Shown here: positions 17,198-28,045 of the stretch, piece after piece
Position numbering within the stretch: the stretch's first letter is position 1
How the letters are laid out: each line of letters opens with the position of its first letter
Source: Yokenella regensburgei ATCC 49455
GTDB taxonomy: Bacteria; Pseudomonadota; Gammaproteobacteria; Enterobacterales; Enterobacteriaceae
Assembly (NCBI RefSeq): GCF_000735455.1
Contig: NZ_JMPS01000064.1
Coordinates: forward strand, 62,001 to 126,000
Direction of reading: 5' to 3'
DNA length: 64,000 bases
Notes under the pieces: generated by a model
The model's input: the letters and a program-made list of their open reading frames with translations, nothing else
Told to the model about the DNA's origin: nothing
The model's database searches: none
Translations under genes and position numbers: made by a program

Positions 17198-17623
17198 TTA
17201 TTGTTTCGTTACGCTAACATTGGTGAACATAAAGGTCGTTTGGTACGAGGCATAAAACTCAACTTTAAATTCAGTATATTTTTCAGCTACGTTAAAATTA
17301 AAAGTGTTGGTATTCCAGATGTTTTGATTATAATTCACAGGCATATTCGGAAAAATAATAAATTCCCAACCACCGCTTTGATTTTGTCCCCAGACTCGAA
17401 CGGAACAATTCGGGCCTACGTAGCAACTACGGAACGTCAGCGTGTAGTCACCTGCTGCACGGGGCACGACTTGGGTTAATCCTGTTGCATTACCAACGGC
17501 GATTTTTGCATAGTTATCCCCTGGAGGATTATGCACAATAGTCACGTATTCTGGTGAACTGGTACGCCAGTGGACCAGTTCTTCTGCAAAGCTGCCGTCA
17601 ATAATTAAATTCTCAGTACTCAT
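17198..17623 (-). CDS. Orphan small galactose-binding-like (carbohydrate-binding module-like) protein
   Basis: A 141-residue protein I cannot assign to a named family. It begins NLIIDGSFAEELVHW, resembling the opening beta-strand motif N-L-I-x-N-G-S-F-E-x(n)-W of jelly-roll carbohydrate-binding or galactose-binding-like domains. The rest is beta-rich (YTLTFRSCYV, SVRVWGQ, TFNFNVAEKYTEFKVEFYA, TFMFTNVSV), rich in Asn, Tyr, Phe and Thr, with two cysteines close together (CYVGPNC). There is no signal peptide and no attached catalytic domain. A good ribosome binding site (GGAG) precedes ATG 17623. Its base composition is visibly more AT-rich than its neighbours, a hint of transfer. Confidence 0.7.
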   Translation of the reverse strand: MSTENLIIDGSFAEELVHWRTSSPEYVTIVHNPPGDNYAKIAVGNATGLTQVVPRAAGDYTLTFRSCYVGPNCSVRVWGQNQSGGWEFIIFPNMPVNYNQNIWNTNTFNFNVAEKYTEFKVEFYASYQTTFMFTNVSVTKQ

Positions 17624-17756
17624 TTTTCTACTCCAGTCAGCGATAATTAAGAAACATACATTCGAGAATGGTAATTTACTGGAGATTGAGATCGGAGGTT
17701 GACTAGCGGAGAGGCAGTGTTGCCTTATTTTTGGTCATTTCAGTTTGAACGCAAAT

Positions 17757-17788
17757 AAAAAGGCCGGTCATTGCTGACCGGCCTTTTT
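17757..17788. terminator. pta terminator
   Basis: A 14-bp stem (17757-17770 with 17775-17788, loop TTGC) has a GC core GGCCGGTCA flanked by A and T runs on both sides. It therefore works as an intrinsic terminator for pta on the minus strand, 15 bases after its stop codon. Confidence 0.9.
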
Positions 17789-17803
17789 GATTAAAAAGAA
17801 AAA

Positions 17804-19948
17804 TTACTTCTCTTGCTGTGAAGACTGGATCGCGGTCAGTGCGATGGTGTAGACAATATCGTCTACCAGCGCGCCACGAGACAGGTCGTTCACCGGCTTG
17901 CGCATACCCTGCAGCATCGGCCCGATGGAGATCAGGTCGGCAGAACGCTGTACCGCTTTGTAGGTGGTGTTACCGGTGTTCAGATCCGGGAAGATGAACA
18001 CGGTAGCGCGACCAGCAACCGGCGAGTTCGGCGCTTTGGATTTCGCAACGTCAGCCATCACGGCGGCATCGTACTGCAGCGGGCCGTCGATCATCAGGTC
18101 AGGACGTTTTTCCTGAGCGATACGAGTTGCTTCACGAACTTTCTCTACGTCGCTACCTGCACCAGAGGTGCCGGTGGAGTAGGAGAGCATCGCTACGCGC
18201 GGTTCGATACCGAAGGCGATCGCGGAGTCAGCAGACTGGATGGCGATTTCAGCCAGCTGTTCTGCGGTTGGATCCGGGTTGATCGCACAGTCACCGTAAA
18301 CGTAAACCTGTTCCGGCAGCAGCATGAAGAACACGGAAGAAACCAGCGAGCTGCCTGGCGCAGTTTTGATAAGCTGCAGCGGCGGACGGATGGTGTTTGC
18401 GGTGGTGTGAACAGCACCGGAAACCAGACCGTCAACTTCATCCTGCTCCAGCATCAGGGTGCCCAGCACCACGTTGTCTTCCAGCTGTTCGCGGGCAACG
18501 GCTTCAGTCATGCCTTTGCTCTTACGCAGCTCAACCAGACGACCCACATAGCTCTCGCGAACCACTTCCGGATCGACGATTTCGATGCCAGCGCCCAACT
18601 CAACGCCCTGGTCAGCCGCAACGCGGTTGATAGCGTCCGGGTTGCCCAGCAGTACGCAGGTCGCGATACCACGTTCAGCACAGATAGCTGCTGCTTTCAC
18701 GGTACGCGGCTCGTCGCCTTCTGGCAGAACAACACGTTTGCCGGCTTTACGCGCCAGCTCGGTCAGCTGGTAGCGGAAGGCTGGCGGAGACAGACGACGG
18801 CTGCGCTCGGAGGTAGCGGTCAGAGACTCAACCCAGTCGGCGTTAACGTAGTTAGCGACGTACTCCTGAACTTTCTCGATGCGTGCGAGGTCATCAACCG
18901 GAACTTCCAGGTTGAAGCTCTGCAGGCTCAGAGAGGTCTGCCAGGTGTTGGTGTTCACCATGAATACCGGCAGGCCAGTCGCGAATGCACGCTCGCACAG
19001 CTTGGAGATGCGCGCGTCCATGTCGTAACCACCGGTCAGCAGGATGGCACCGATCTCAACGCCGTTCATCGCTGCCAGGCAGGCTGCAACCAGCACGTCC
19101 GGACGGTCAGCGGAGGTCACCAGCAGGGAGCCCGGGCGGAAGTGTTCCAGCATGTGCGGGATGCTGCGTGCACAGAAGGTCACGGATTTCACGCGGCGGG
19201 TTTTGATATCGCCTTCGTTAACCACGGTCGCATTCAGATGACGCGCCATATCGATAGCACGGGTAGCGATCAGATCGAAGCTCCACGGCACCGCGCCCAG
19301 AATTGGCAGCGGGCTGGAAGCCTGCAGCGCAGCCGGGTCAATCTTCACGACTTTCGCTTTGGAAGAATCGTCAAAGATTTCGGACAGGTCAGGACGAGTA
19401 CGGCCCTGCTCATCAACCGGAGCGTTCAGCTTGTTGATGATAACACCGGTGATGCTGGTGTTTTTCGCGCCGCCGAAGCTGCTGCGAGTCAGTTCGATAC
19501 GCTCGTTCAGCTGTTCCTGGGTATCAGTACCCTGGGACATCACGAACACGATTTCCGCGTTCAGCGTTTTGGCGATTTCGTAGTTCAGAGACTGCGCGAA
19601 CTGATGTTTGCGAGTCGGCACCAGGCCTTCAACCAGCACCACTTCAGCATCCTGAGTGTTGGCGTGGTAGTTGGCGATGATCTCTTCCATCAGCACGTCT
19701 TTCTGGTTGCTGGAGAGCAGAGATTCAACGTGGTTCATGTTCATCGGCTCTGCAGCCGGAACTGAAGAGTTGGCGCGAACGATAGCGGTGGTCTGGTCTG
19801 GCGCATCGCCACCAGCACGCGGCTGGGCGATAGGTTTGAATACGCTCAGACGAACGCCTTTACGTTCCATCGCGCGGATAACACCGAGGCTGACGCTGGT
19901 CAGGCCTACGCTGGTACCTGTCGGGATCAGCATAATAGTACGGGACAC
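17804..19948 (-). CDS. pta: Phosphate acetyltransferase Pta
   Basis: Pta converts acetyl-CoA and phosphate to acetyl phosphate, feeding AckA in acetate overflow and fermentation. The 714 residues equal E. coli Pta. The protein has an N-terminal P-loop dethiobiotin-synthetase-like domain ([14 protein letters not shown] near the start), a DRTGG regulatory domain in the middle, and the C-terminal catalytic domain (about residues 390-714; [18 protein letters not shown]). It follows ackA by 76 bases, with a terminator-like hairpin in the gap. Confidence 0.97.
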   Translation of the reverse strand: MSRTIMLIPTGTSVGLTSVSLGVIRAMERKGVRLSVFKPIAQPRAGGDAPDQTTAIVRANSSVPAAEPMNMNHVESLLSSNQKDVLMEEIIANYHANTQDAEVVLVEGLVPTRKHQFAQSLNYEIAKTLNAEIVFVMSQGTDTQEQLNERIELTRSSFGGAKNTSITGVIINKLNAPVDEQGRTRPDLSEIFDDSSKAKVVKIDPAALQASSPLPILGAVPWSFDLIATRAIDMARHLNATVVNEGDIKTRRVKSVTFCARSIPHMLEHFRPGSLLVTSADRPDVLVAACLAAMNGVEIGAILLTGGYDMDARISKLCERAFATGLPVFMVNTNTWQTSLSLQSFNLEVPVDDLARIEKVQEYVANYVNADWVESLTATSERSRRLSPPAFRYQLTELARKAGKRVVLPEGDEPRTVKAAAICAERGIATCVLLGNPDAINRVAADQGVELGAGIEIVDPEVVRESYVGRLVELRKSKGMTEAVAREQLEDNVVLGTLMLEQDEVDGLVSGAVHTTANTIRPPLQLIKTAPGSSLVSSVFFMLLPEQVYVYGDCAINPDPTAEQLAEIAIQSADSAIAFGIEPRVAMLSYSTGTSGAGSDVEKVREATRIAQEKRPDLMIDGPLQYDAAVMADVAKSKAPNSPVAGRATVFIFPDLNTGNTTYKAVQRSADLISIGPMLQGMRKPVNDLSRGALVDDIVYTIALTAIQSSQQEK

Positions 19949-19987
19949 GATTTATCCTCTTTCGTAACCGCCAGGACGGCGGGTGAC

Positions 19988-20019
19988 AAAAACAGCACCG
20001 CCAGCGTAGGCTGGCGGTG
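19988..20019 (-). terminator. Terminator-like hairpin between ackA and pta
   Basis: Reading the minus strand, a 10-bp stem (20019-20010 with 20005-19996, loop CTAC) is followed by CTG and five T. It sits 5 bases after the ackA stop. Because pta follows in the same direction, it may be a partial terminator or message-processing element setting the ackA:pta ratio. Confidence 0.65.
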
Positions 20020-20024
20020 TGGAA

Positions 20025-21227
20025 TCAGGCGGTCAGACGGCTGGCGTCTTGCGCGATAACCAGTTCTTCGTTGGTCGGGATGACCACGGCAGGACGGGTA
20101 CCTTCTTTGTTGATGAAGCCAGACTTGCCGAAACGGGCAGCCAGGTTACGCTCGTGATCAACTTCGAAGCCCAGTACGCCCAGTTTGCCCAGGGAGAGCT
20201 CGCGTACCATTGCCGCGTTTTCACCGATACCACCGGTGAAGACAACGGCGTCCAGACGACCGTCCATCAGTGCACTGTAGGAACCGATGTACTTCGCCAG
20301 ACGGTGGCAGTAAACGTCCATTGCACGTTTAGCGTCTTCTTTCGTCGCGTAGTTGTCTTCAACGTAGCGGCAATCGCTGGTGACTTCGGTCAGACCCAGC
20401 AGACCAGATTCTTTGGTCAGCATTTTGTTGATCTGATCGATGCTCATGCCTAAGTTGTCGTGCAGGAAGAAAATGATTGCCGGGTCGATGTCACCGGTAC
20501 GGGTGCCCATCACCAGGCCTTCCAGCGGGGTCAGACCCATAGAGGTGTCGACACACTGGCCGTTACGGATAGCGGAAACGGAACCACCGTTGCCCAGGTG
20601 GCAGGTGATGATGTTCAGTTCTTCAACCGGCTTGTTCAGCATTTTCGCGGCTTCTTGAGTCACGAAGTAGTGGCTGGTGCCGTGGAAACCGTAACGACGA
20701 ACGCCGTGCTCTCTGTACAGGTTGTACGGCAGGGCGTACAGGTAAGATTCTTCCGGCATGGTCTGGTGGAACGCGGTGTCGAACACGGCAACGTTCTTAT
20801 CTTTCAGACCCGGGAAGGATTTCAGCGCTTCGGTGATACCGATCAGGTGAGCCGGGTTGTGCAGCGGTGCAAACGGCGCCGCGTCTTTGATACCCTGGAT
20901 GACGGTTTCGTCGATAACCACGGAGCTGGTGTATTTTTCGCCGCCGTGAACAATACGGTGACCAATTGCGGTCAGCTGGGCGGACAGTTCTGGTTTTTGT
21001 GCCAGAATAGTGTTAACGATAAAGTTCAGCGCTTCGCTGTGAGCTGCTCCTGCACCGAGGGCTGCTTCTTGCTTGCTACCGTCTAATTTCCATTTGATGC
21101 GTGCTTCAGGCAGATGGAAACATTCGGCCAAACCAGAGAGATACTCTTCACCGTTGGTCGCATCGATGATGGCGAATTTCAGAGAGGAGCTACCGCAGTT
21201 CAGAACCAGTACTAACTTACTCGACAT
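20025..21227 (-). CDS. ackA: Acetate kinase AckA
   Basis: AckA transfers phosphate from acetyl phosphate to ADP, making acetate and ATP. The 400 residues equal the E. coli enzyme. The ASKHA phosphate loop is near the N terminus ([12 protein letters not shown]). The catalytic region [14 protein letters not shown], the YGFHGTSH adenosine/phosphate motif and [14 protein letters not shown] near residue 330 are intact. It is the first gene of the ackA-pta unit and is divergent from yfbV. Confidence 0.97.
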   Translation of the reverse strand: MSSKLVLVLNCGSSSLKFAIIDATNGEEYLSGLAECFHLPEARIKWKLDGSKQEAALGAGAAHSEALNFIVNTILAQKPELSAQLTAIGHRIVHGGEKYTSSVVIDETVIQGIKDAAPFAPLHNPAHLIGITEALKSFPGLKDKNVAVFDTAFHQTMPEESYLYALPYNLYREHGVRRYGFHGTSHYFVTQEAAKMLNKPVEELNIITCHLGNGGSVSAIRNGQCVDTSMGLTPLEGLVMGTRTGDIDPAIIFFLHDNLGMSIDQINKMLTKESGLLGLTEVTSDCRYVEDNYATKEDAKRAMDVYCHRLAKYIGSYSALMDGRLDAVVFTGGIGENAAMVRELSLGKLGVLGFEVDHERNLAARFGKSGFINKEGTRPAVVIPTNEELVIAQDASRLTA

Positions 21228-21566
21228 GGAAGTACCTATTAGTGATACGTGGCTAAAAAAACGTCAGTGAGTCATAAAGCGTAGCGCAGGATGAGGCTGA
21301 CATTTATGATTAACATCATGCCTTGTTCTTGTTTTGGGCACGATGAAGGAAATACCTGTTGATTCTATGTCATTTTGCACAATTTTCAGCCAGTGGCATA
21401 ATATGCAATAATTTGACAAGCCAGGAGAACGGGTCTATGCCCATCTCAGGCTGGCACAGGATACCCGATCGTAGGGGGCAATGACAAAATCTTTTGAACG
21501 TTGTCAAACCCAGTTGTGGTTTTGTAAGTTTTTTTTAATTTTTGCATGTGAAGTTGAGGTAACGCC
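21228..21566. other. Intergenic region between ackA and yfbV
   Basis: This 339-base divergent region should hold promoters for ackA (left) and yfbV (right). On the plus strand I see TTGCAC (21375-21380) with CATAAT (21397-21402) at 16 bases, and TTGACA (21413-21418) with TATGCC (21436-21441) at 17 bases. Either could drive yfbV. I could not find a convincing minus-strand promoter for ackA by eye. Confidence 0.5.
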
Positions 21567-22022
21567 ATGTCGACATCCGAAAATCGCCCGGTTAGTTTTT
21601 TTAGCTTGTTCCGCCGGGGACAGCACTATTCAAAGACGTGGCCAATGGATAAACGCCTGGCGCCGGTGTTTGTTGAGAACCGCGCCATTCGTATGACGAA
21701 ATATGCCATTCGCCTGATGCCGCCGATTGCGGTCTTCACCCTCTGCTGGCAAATTGCGCTGGGGGGACAACTGGGCCCGGCGGTTGCCACGGCGCTGTTT
21801 GCCCTGAGCCTGCCAATGCAGGGACTCTGGTGGTTGGGTAAGCGTTCGGTTACGCCGTTACCACCGACCATTCTCAACTGGTTCTACGAAGTTCGCGGGA
21901 AATTACAGGAAGCGGGGCAGGCGCTGGCGCCGGTCGAAGGCAAGCCAGATTACCAGGCTTTAGCTGACACGCTTAAGCGCGCCTTCAAACAACTGGATAA
22001 AACTTTCCTTGATGATTTGTAA
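21567..22022 (+). CDS. yfbV: UPF0208 membrane protein YfbV
   Basis: A 151-residue inner-membrane protein equal in length to E. coli YfbV. The E. coli protein is linked to the insulation of the Ter macrodomain, but its mechanism is unknown. Two adjacent hydrophobic spans (roughly residues 50-90: [16 protein letters not shown] and [20 protein letters not shown]) sit between a basic N-terminal cytoplasmic part and a soluble C-terminal helix. A terminator follows at 22049. Confidence 0.93.
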   Translation: MSTSENRPVSFFSLFRRGQHYSKTWPMDKRLAPVFVENRAIRMTKYAIRLMPPIAVFTLCWQIALGGQLGPAVATALFALSLPMQGLWWLGKRSVTPLPPTILNWFYEVRGKLQEAGQALAPVEGKPDYQALADTLKRAFKQLDKTFLDDL

Positions 22023-22045
22023 TTGACGCGCAAAAACGCATATAA

Positions 22046-22597
<552 letters not shown>

Positions 22598-22608
22598 CGG
22601 AGGCGCTT

Positions 22609-23268
22609 GTGCAGTGTAAAGGTTTCCTGTTTGATTTGGATGGCACGCTGGTGGATTCCCTGCCGGTAGTCGAACGTTCATGGTGCCATTGGGCGGACAG
22701 GCACGGCCTGAGCCATGAAGAAGTACTTGATTTTATTCATGGTAAACAAGCGATTACCTCTTTGCGACACTTCCTGCCGGGAAAAAACGAGGAGGAAATC
22801 AAAGCCGAGTTCGCTTTCCTCGAGCAAATGGAAGCCGCTGATACGGATGGGATTACTGCGCTGCCTGGGGCACTGGCGCTACTGACCCACCTTAACGACA
22901 AGGGCATTCCGTGGGCCATTGTGACGTCCGGGACGGTACCGGTCGCCCATGCGCGTCACAGGGCCGCAGGTTTGCCGAAGCCGGAAGTGTTTGTCACCGC
23001 TGAACGCGTGGCGCGCGGTAAGCCGGAGCCGGATGCTTACCTGCTGGGGGCTGAACTGCTCGGCCTGACACCCGCGGAGTGTGTGGTGGTAGAAGATGCC
23101 GAGGCGGGCGTTATCTCAGGGCTGGCGGCAGGATGTCATGTTATTGCCGTCAATGTCCCCGCCGGGTCGCCCTGCCTTGCGCAGGTGGACCTGGTGCTGA
23201 CGTCACTCACTGCGCTTGAGGTCGTCAAACAGGCCGACGGCACGGCGAGCGTGGCGCTGAAAGCGTAA
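22609..23268 (+). CDS. yfbT: HAD-family sugar phosphatase YfbT (HxpA)
   Basis: A cytoplasmic haloacid dehalogenase phosphatase acting on sugar phosphates in E. coli. Motif I is FDLDGTLVDS (nucleophile Asp 9, acid/base Asp 11), motif II is the IVTSG serine/threonine, the motif III lysine is in RGKPEPDAYL, and motif IV is VVEDAEAG. The helical cap domain lies between motifs I and II. The start is GTG 22609 with GGAGG upstream. The product is 219 residues, three more than E. coli at the C terminus. Confidence 0.93.
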   Translation: MQCKGFLFDLDGTLVDSLPVVERSWCHWADRHGLSHEEVLDFIHGKQAITSLRHFLPGKNEEEIKAEFAFLEQMEAADTDGITALPGALALLTHLNDKGIPWAIVTSGTVPVAHARHRAAGLPKPEVFVTAERVARGKPEPDAYLLGAELLGLTPAECVVVEDAEAGVISGLAAGCHVIAVNVPAGSPCLAQVDLVLTSLTALEVVKQADGTASVALKA

Positions 23269-23279
23269 AGCTATGATTT

Positions 23280-23304
23280 AGCCCCGGTTCACCGGGGCTT
23301 TTTT
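23280..23304 (+). terminator. yfbT terminator
   Basis: An 8-bp GC stem (23280-23287 with 23292-23299, loop TTCA) is followed by five T. It separates yfbT from yfbS. Confidence 0.85.
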
Positions 23305-23344
23305 ATGGCACTATTTCTTTCCCCTCATCTGACAAGGACATGTT

Positions 23345-25177
23345 GTGAATGGTGAACTGATTTGGGTGCTGTGTTTGCTGGCGGTTGCCGTCGTGCTTTT
23401 TGCCACTGGCAAAGTCCGCATGGATGCGGTGGCGCTGCTGGTTATCGTCGCATTTGTTTTAAGCGACACCCTCACGCTTAGCGAAGCCTTCTCTGGCTTC
23501 AGCGATCCCAACGTTATTCTTATCGCCGCGCTGTTTATTATCGGCGACGGACTGGTGCGCACCGGTGTGGCTACCAAAATGGGTGCCTGGCTGGTGAAGA
23601 TTGCCGGTAGCAGCGAAACCAAAATGTTGATTTACCTGATGCTGACCGTGGCCGGGCTCGGGGCGTTTATGAGCTCTACCGGGGTGGTGGCGATTTTTAT
23701 TCCGGTGGTGCTGAGTGTCTCCATGAAGATGCAGACCTCGCCGTCCCGGCTGATGATGCCGCTCAGCTTCGCCGGGCTTATCAGTGGCATGATGACGCTT
23801 GTCGCGACGCCGCCAAACCTGGTGGTAAACAGTGAGCTTGTCCGCGAAGGGCTGCACGGTTTTAGCTTCTTTAGCGTCACCCCGATCGGGCTGATAGTGC
23901 TGGTACTGGGTATCATCTACATGCTGCTGATGCGCTTTATGCTCAAAGGAGAGGATCCACAGGCGCAGCGAGATGGCTGGCGTCGGCGCACTTTCCGCGA
24001 TCTGATTCGTGACTACGGGCTCACCGGCCGTGCGCGTCGCCTTGCGATCCGCCCCGGTTCGCCGATGATTGGCCAGCGGCTCGACGATCTTCGCCTGCGT
24101 GAACGTTACGGTGCGAACGTTATCGGGGTAGAGCGCTGGCGGCGTTTTCGCCGGGTTATCGTCAACGTGAACGGTGTCTCTGAGTTCCGTGCTCGCGACG
24201 TACTGCTGATTGATATGTCGGCGGCGGAGGTCGATCTGCGCCAGTTCTGTAGCGAACAAATGCTCGAGCCTATGGTGCTGCGCGGAGAGTATTTCTCCGA
24301 TCAGGCGCTGGACGTCGGCATGGCGGAAGTGTCGCTGATACCGGATTCTGAATTATTAGGGAAAACGGTGCGTGAAATTGGGTTTCGTACCCGCTACGGT
24401 CTTAACATTGTTGGCTTAAAGCGCGGCGGTGAAGCGCTGGAGGGCACGGTGGTGGATGAACCCATCGAGCTGGGTGACATTCTACTGGTGGTGGGTAACT
24501 GGAAGCTCATTACTCAGCTGGCGCAAAAAGGACGCGATTTTGTGGTGCTTAACCTGCCGGTTGAAGAGAGCGAGGCATCGCCTGCCCACAGCCAGGCACC
24601 GCACGCTATTTTCTGCCTGGTACTGATGGTGGCGCTGATGCTGACGGATGAAATCCCGAACCCGGTGGCCGCGATTATAGCCTGTCTGCTGATGGCGAAG
24701 TTTCGTTGCGTTGATGCCGAGAGCGCTTACAAGGCGATCCACTGGCCGAGCATTATTCTGATTGTCGGGATGATGCCTTTTGCCCTTGCGTTACAGAAAA
24801 CCGGTGGGGTTGATCTTATTGTTCACGGATTGATGAGCGTGGGGGGTGACCAGGGGCCGTACCTGATGCTCGGCTGCCTGTTCGTGATGTGTGCCGCGAT
24901 TGGCCTCTTTATTTCGAACACCGCGACAGCGGTGCTAATGGCACCGATTGCCCTGGCGGCGGCAAAATCGATGGGGGTGTCGCCGTATCCGTTTGCAATG
25001 GTGGTGGCGATGGCGGCTTCGGCGGCCTTTATGACTCCGGTATCGTCGCCGGTGAATACGCTGGTGCTGGGGCCTGGTAACTACACCTTCAGTGATTTCG
25101 TAAAAATTGGCGTACCGTTCACCCTGCTGGTGATGGTGGTGTCGGTGCTGTTCATCCCGGTGTTATTCCCGTTCTGA
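23345..25177 (+). CDS. yfbS: DASS-type ion transporter with TrkA-C domains, YfbS
   Basis: An inner-membrane transporter of the divalent anion/sodium or SLC13-like group, of unknown substrate. The 610 residues equal E. coli YfbS. Two hydrophobic halves of about 5-6 spans each (residues 1-195 and 400-610) flank a cytoplasmic middle part holding two RCK_C/TrkA-C regulatory modules (about 205-385). Repeats [15 protein letters not shown] and [15 protein letters not shown] match the paired helical hairpin signatures. The start is GTG 23345. Confidence 0.92.
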   Translation: MNGELIWVLCLLAVAVVLFATGKVRMDAVALLVIVAFVLSDTLTLSEAFSGFSDPNVILIAALFIIGDGLVRTGVATKMGAWLVKIAGSSETKMLIYLMLTVAGLGAFMSSTGVVAIFIPVVLSVSMKMQTSPSRLMMPLSFAGLISGMMTLVATPPNLVVNSELVREGLHGFSFFSVTPIGLIVLVLGIIYMLLMRFMLKGEDPQAQRDGWRRRTFRDLIRDYGLTGRARRLAIRPGSPMIGQRLDDLRLRERYGANVIGVERWRRFRRVIVNVNGVSEFRARDVLLIDMSAAEVDLRQFCSEQMLEPMVLRGEYFSDQALDVGMAEVSLIPDSELLGKTVREIGFRTRYGLNIVGLKRGGEALEGTVVDEPIELGDILLVVGNWKLITQLAQKGRDFVVLNLPVEESEASPAHSQAPHAIFCLVLMVALMLTDEIPNPVAAIIACLLMAKFRCVDAESAYKAIHWPSIILIVGMMPFALALQKTGGVDLIVHGLMSVGGDQGPYLMLGCLFVMCAAIGLFISNTATAVLMAPIALAAAKSMGVSPYPFAMVVAMAASAAFMTPVSSPVNTLVLGPGNYTFSDFVKIGVPFTLLVMVVSVLFIPVLFPF

Positions 25178-25193
25178 GTGTCACTCTGAAATC

Positions 25194-25215
25194 CCCCTCT
25201 CCTGCGGGAGAGGGG
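25194..25215. terminator. Hairpin between convergent yfbS and yfbR
   Basis: A 9-bp stem (25194-25202 with 25207-25215) is built from CCCCTCTCC and GGAGAGGGG. This kind of CCCTCTCC...GGAGAGGG unit is widely dispersed between convergent genes in Enterobacter and Klebsiella. No T-run follows closely. Confidence 0.6.
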
Positions 25216-25231
25216 TTCAGGCAACTTAGTC

Positions 25232-25831
25232 CTACAGCGGTGAATCCTGGCTGATTTCATCCAGCGACAGATGGAAGCTTGGAACGAACACCTGTACAAA
25301 GTAGTCCATCTCATCGCTTCGGCGCTCTTCCAGCGTTTTCTCCAGCCGGGATTTCGCCAGCAGGAACTCGTTATTACCGGCAGAGAGTTCCTCCAGACAT
25401 TTCAGGTAGGCGCACAGGGCATCGGCCTGTTTGACTATCGACTTTTCCTCGGCGCTGTACTGGCTTTCGTCGATCAGCGGCTCGAAGATATCCCGCAGCT
25501 CATCGGGCACCATATCAACCAGCTTCTGCTGGGCAATCTTTTCGATGGCTTTATATTCCTGGGCGATCTGCGAATTGAAATACTTCACCGGGGTTGGGAG
25601 ATCGCCGGTCAGCACCTCTGAGGCGTCGTGATACATCGCCAGCAGAGCAATGCGCTCGGCGTTGACGTGACCATTAAATTTACGGTTCTTAATTGCTGCC
25701 AGCGCGTGGGCCACCATGGCGACCTGCAGACTATGTTCAGAGACGTTTTCAGTCCGCACATTGCGCATTAGCGGCCAGCGGTTGATTAACTTCAGACGGG
25801 AGAGATGGGCAAAGAAATGGCTCTGGCTCAT
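25232..25831 (-). CDS. yfbR: 5'-deoxynucleotidase YfbR
   Basis: YfbR removes phosphate from deoxyribonucleoside 5'-monophosphates and helps balance nucleotide pools. It is an HD-domain metalloenzyme; His 33 and the His 68-Asp 69 pair ([13 protein letters not shown]) are the metal ligands. The start at 25831 (AGGAAAACT upstream) gives 199 residues as in E. coli; the reading from 25894 adds 21 residues with no relation to the family. It lies downstream of alaA with an 81-base gap. Confidence 0.94.
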   Translation of the reverse strand: MSQSHFFAHLSRLKLINRWPLMRNVRTENVSEHSLQVAMVAHALAAIKNRKFNGHVNAERIALLAMYHDASEVLTGDLPTPVKYFNSQIAQEYKAIEKIAQQKLVDMVPDELRDIFEPLIDESQYSAEEKSIVKQADALCAYLKCLEELSAGNNEFLLAKSRLEKTLEERRSDEMDYFVQVFVPSFHLSLDEISQDSPL

Positions 25832-25912
25832 AGTTTTCCTGATATCCGTTACAACATCAGAACCATTGTGCGCAGAGTTGACCGCCGGATGCAAATCCGA
25901 CGGCCAAGAGGA

Positions 25913-27130
25913 TTATCGCTGATGATATCCGGAAAGGAAGCGACCGAAGCGGGAGATGGACATCTCCAGATCGTCGATGCGCGGCAGGGTCACGATACGC
26001 ACGTGATCCGGCCACGGCCAGTTAAAGGCCGTTCCCTGGACCAGCAGCACTTTTTCCTGCAGCAGGAAGTCGAGCACCATTTTCTGGTCATCGTGGATGT
26101 TAAAGCGTTTGGCATCAATTTTCGGGAACATGTACAGCGCGCCTTTCGGCTTCACGCAGGAGACGCCGGGGATCTCGTTGATAAGCTCCCACGCGCGGTT
26201 GCGCTGCTCGTACAGACGGCCGCCGGGAACGATGAACTCGCTGATGCTCTGATAGCCACCGAGCGCGGTCTGAATCGCGTGCTGGGCAGGGACGTTGGCG
26301 CAAAGGCGCATAGAGGCGAGCATCTCCAGCCCCTCAATGTAGCCTTTGGCGTGTTTTTTCGGGCCGTTCAGTACCATCCACCCCTGACGGAATCCCGCCA
26401 CACGGTAGGTTTTCGACAGGCCGTTAAACGTGATGGTCAGCAGGTCCGGCGCCAGGGCAGCGATGGAGTGGTGCTGCGCTTCATCGTAAAGAATTTTGTC
26501 GTAGATTTCGTCGGCGAAAATAATCAGGTTGTGCTCGCGGGCGATCTCGACAATCTCCAGCAGCAGTTCTTTGGAGTACACCGCGCCGGTTGGGTTGTTC
26601 GGGTTTATGATCACAATACCGCGGGTACGCGGAGTGATTTTAGCGCGAATATCATCGAGGTCCGGGAACCAGTCTGACTCTTCGTCGCACAGGTAATGCA
26701 CCGCTTTGCCGCTGGAGAGCGATACCGCTGCGGTCCACAGCGGATAATCCGGGGCAGGGACCAGCATTTCATCACCGCTGTTCAGCAGTGCCTGCATCGC
26801 CTGCACGATAAGCTCGGAAACGCCGTTACCGATGTAGATATCTTCAACGGTCACATCACGCATACCACGCGCCTGATAATGCTGCATGATAGCTTTACGG
26901 GCGGAGTAAAGACCTTTTGAGTCGCAGTAGCCCTGCGCGGTTGGCAGGTTACGAATCACGTCAACCAGGATTTCGTCCGGGGCGTCAAAGCCGAAGGGCG
27001 CGGGGTTGCCGATGTTCAGTTTAAGAACTTTGTTGCCTTCTTCTTCAAGACGTTTGGCTTCTTTAAGAACCGGGCCGCGGATGTCGTAACAGACATTATC
27101 AAGTTTGCTGGATTTTTCGATGGGTGACAT
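25913..27130 (-). CDS. alaA: Glutamate-pyruvate aminotransferase AlaA
   Basis: AlaA is the main alanine-forming transaminase, converting pyruvate and glutamate to alanine and 2-oxoglutarate. The 405-residue product is a fold-type I PLP enzyme. The PLP lysine is in NGLSKTYRVAGFRQGW, the cofactor-ring aspartate in FADEIYDKI, and the substrate-binding arginine in DHVRIVTLP near the C terminus. It is divergent from lrhA across 915 bases and is expected to be regulated by Lrp as in E. coli, although I could not place a site. Confidence 0.95.
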   Translation of the reverse strand: MSPIEKSSKLDNVCYDIRGPVLKEAKRLEEEGNKVLKLNIGNPAPFGFDAPDEILVDVIRNLPTAQGYCDSKGLYSARKAIMQHYQARGMRDVTVEDIYIGNGVSELIVQAMQALLNSGDEMLVPAPDYPLWTAAVSLSSGKAVHYLCDEESDWFPDLDDIRAKITPRTRGIVIINPNNPTGAVYSKELLLEIVEIAREHNLIIFADEIYDKILYDEAQHHSIAALAPDLLTITFNGLSKTYRVAGFRQGWMVLNGPKKHAKGYIEGLEMLASMRLCANVPAQHAIQTALGGYQSISEFIVPGGRLYEQRNRAWELINEIPGVSCVKPKGALYMFPKIDAKRFNIHDDQKMVLDFLLQEKVLLVQGTAFNWPWPDHVRIVTLPRIDDLEMSISRFGRFLSGYHQR

Positions 27131-28045
27131 GAATCGTTGACCTTTTAGCTATTGTCGTGACTCCCTGCCGTGGAAGTCAGCACGGAATAATGTACTCCCC
27201 ATAGGGGGGATTTTGAAGGGTCAACAGAAGAAGATTTTGTGTTGTTAGAATATTCCACCTAATCTCTTTCGCTGCAATGCTCTGTTACTGTGGCGTTATC
27301 TTGCGGATAAATGCGTTTTGTCTGGTGATATCTGCGGCTTTATGCCGGTTGTGTTGAATTTTATGCTGATTAAAAAATGTTGTTTCTCACAGGCTGGGTA
27401 AAGCAGGGGGTGTGATATGGGAGGTTTTTGCGTAGTCAGCGATTCGGTTTAATACTGATAACTGTGAAGGCATTGTTAAGTAATGTTAATGAAAGAATAT
27501 TTAAACAATTAATAAATTTTATTATTTGCAAAGATATTTGTCTCTTTTGTTATTTAGATTAAAGAGCTTTGATTCTTAACAGAAATTTTGTGTAAGATTA
27601 TACCCAATAACACTTATAAATATAATGGTTTTGGGTTAGGATACAGAGGTTAATTACTATAAAGGCGTGTTTAAACAGCCTATAAACAGTGAATTAACTA
27701 TATAACTATTTGTTATTGTTAGTATTTTTGTTTTTTCTTGTTCTGGATAGAATTATCCTGGCTGCGCCAGGCCTGTAAAGAAAGTATGCCGTGCCTGCAA
27801 ATTTCTTGCATGACTTCACATTAATTTGAAGACTTCGATTATTTCAGAAAAGCAAGAATAAACAAAAATATAGCTAGGGGTCTGCCCGTGCGCGGCAGAC
27901 AGGCAAATTGCGTGCAATAACGCTTCATTCAGGTGTTCTTCTGGCATCACGTGTCTGAAAGAATCGATTCAAACGGTAATGCCTGAAGTTTTGAGCACAG
28001 CATTAACCAGGCAGGTAAGCACCAGCAACCTGTAAGTGAATAAAT
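27131..28045. other. Long AT-rich region between alaA and lrhA
   Basis: These 915 bases hold no gene I can support. The middle part (27460-27740) is strongly AT-rich. A TATAAT at 27621-27626 is the best -10 candidate for lrhA and would give a leader of about 410 bases; a long lrhA leader is also known in E. coli. Other marks are an ArcA-box-like TGTTAATGA (27484-27492), the palindrome GGATA-GAAT-TATCC (27745-27758), a 7-bp hairpin (27880-27886 with 27894-27900) and the palindrome GAATCGATTC (27961-27970). Confidence 0.5.

Noticed and set aside
18407-19765. A 452-codon open frame antisense to pta
   Set aside because: Shadow of the conserved pta gene, with no plausible ribosome binding site or family match.
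25194-25215. The CCCCTCTCC/GGAGAGGGG unit as a mobile repeat of special interest
   Set aside because: Such units are common between convergent genes in this group, and only one copy occurs in the window.
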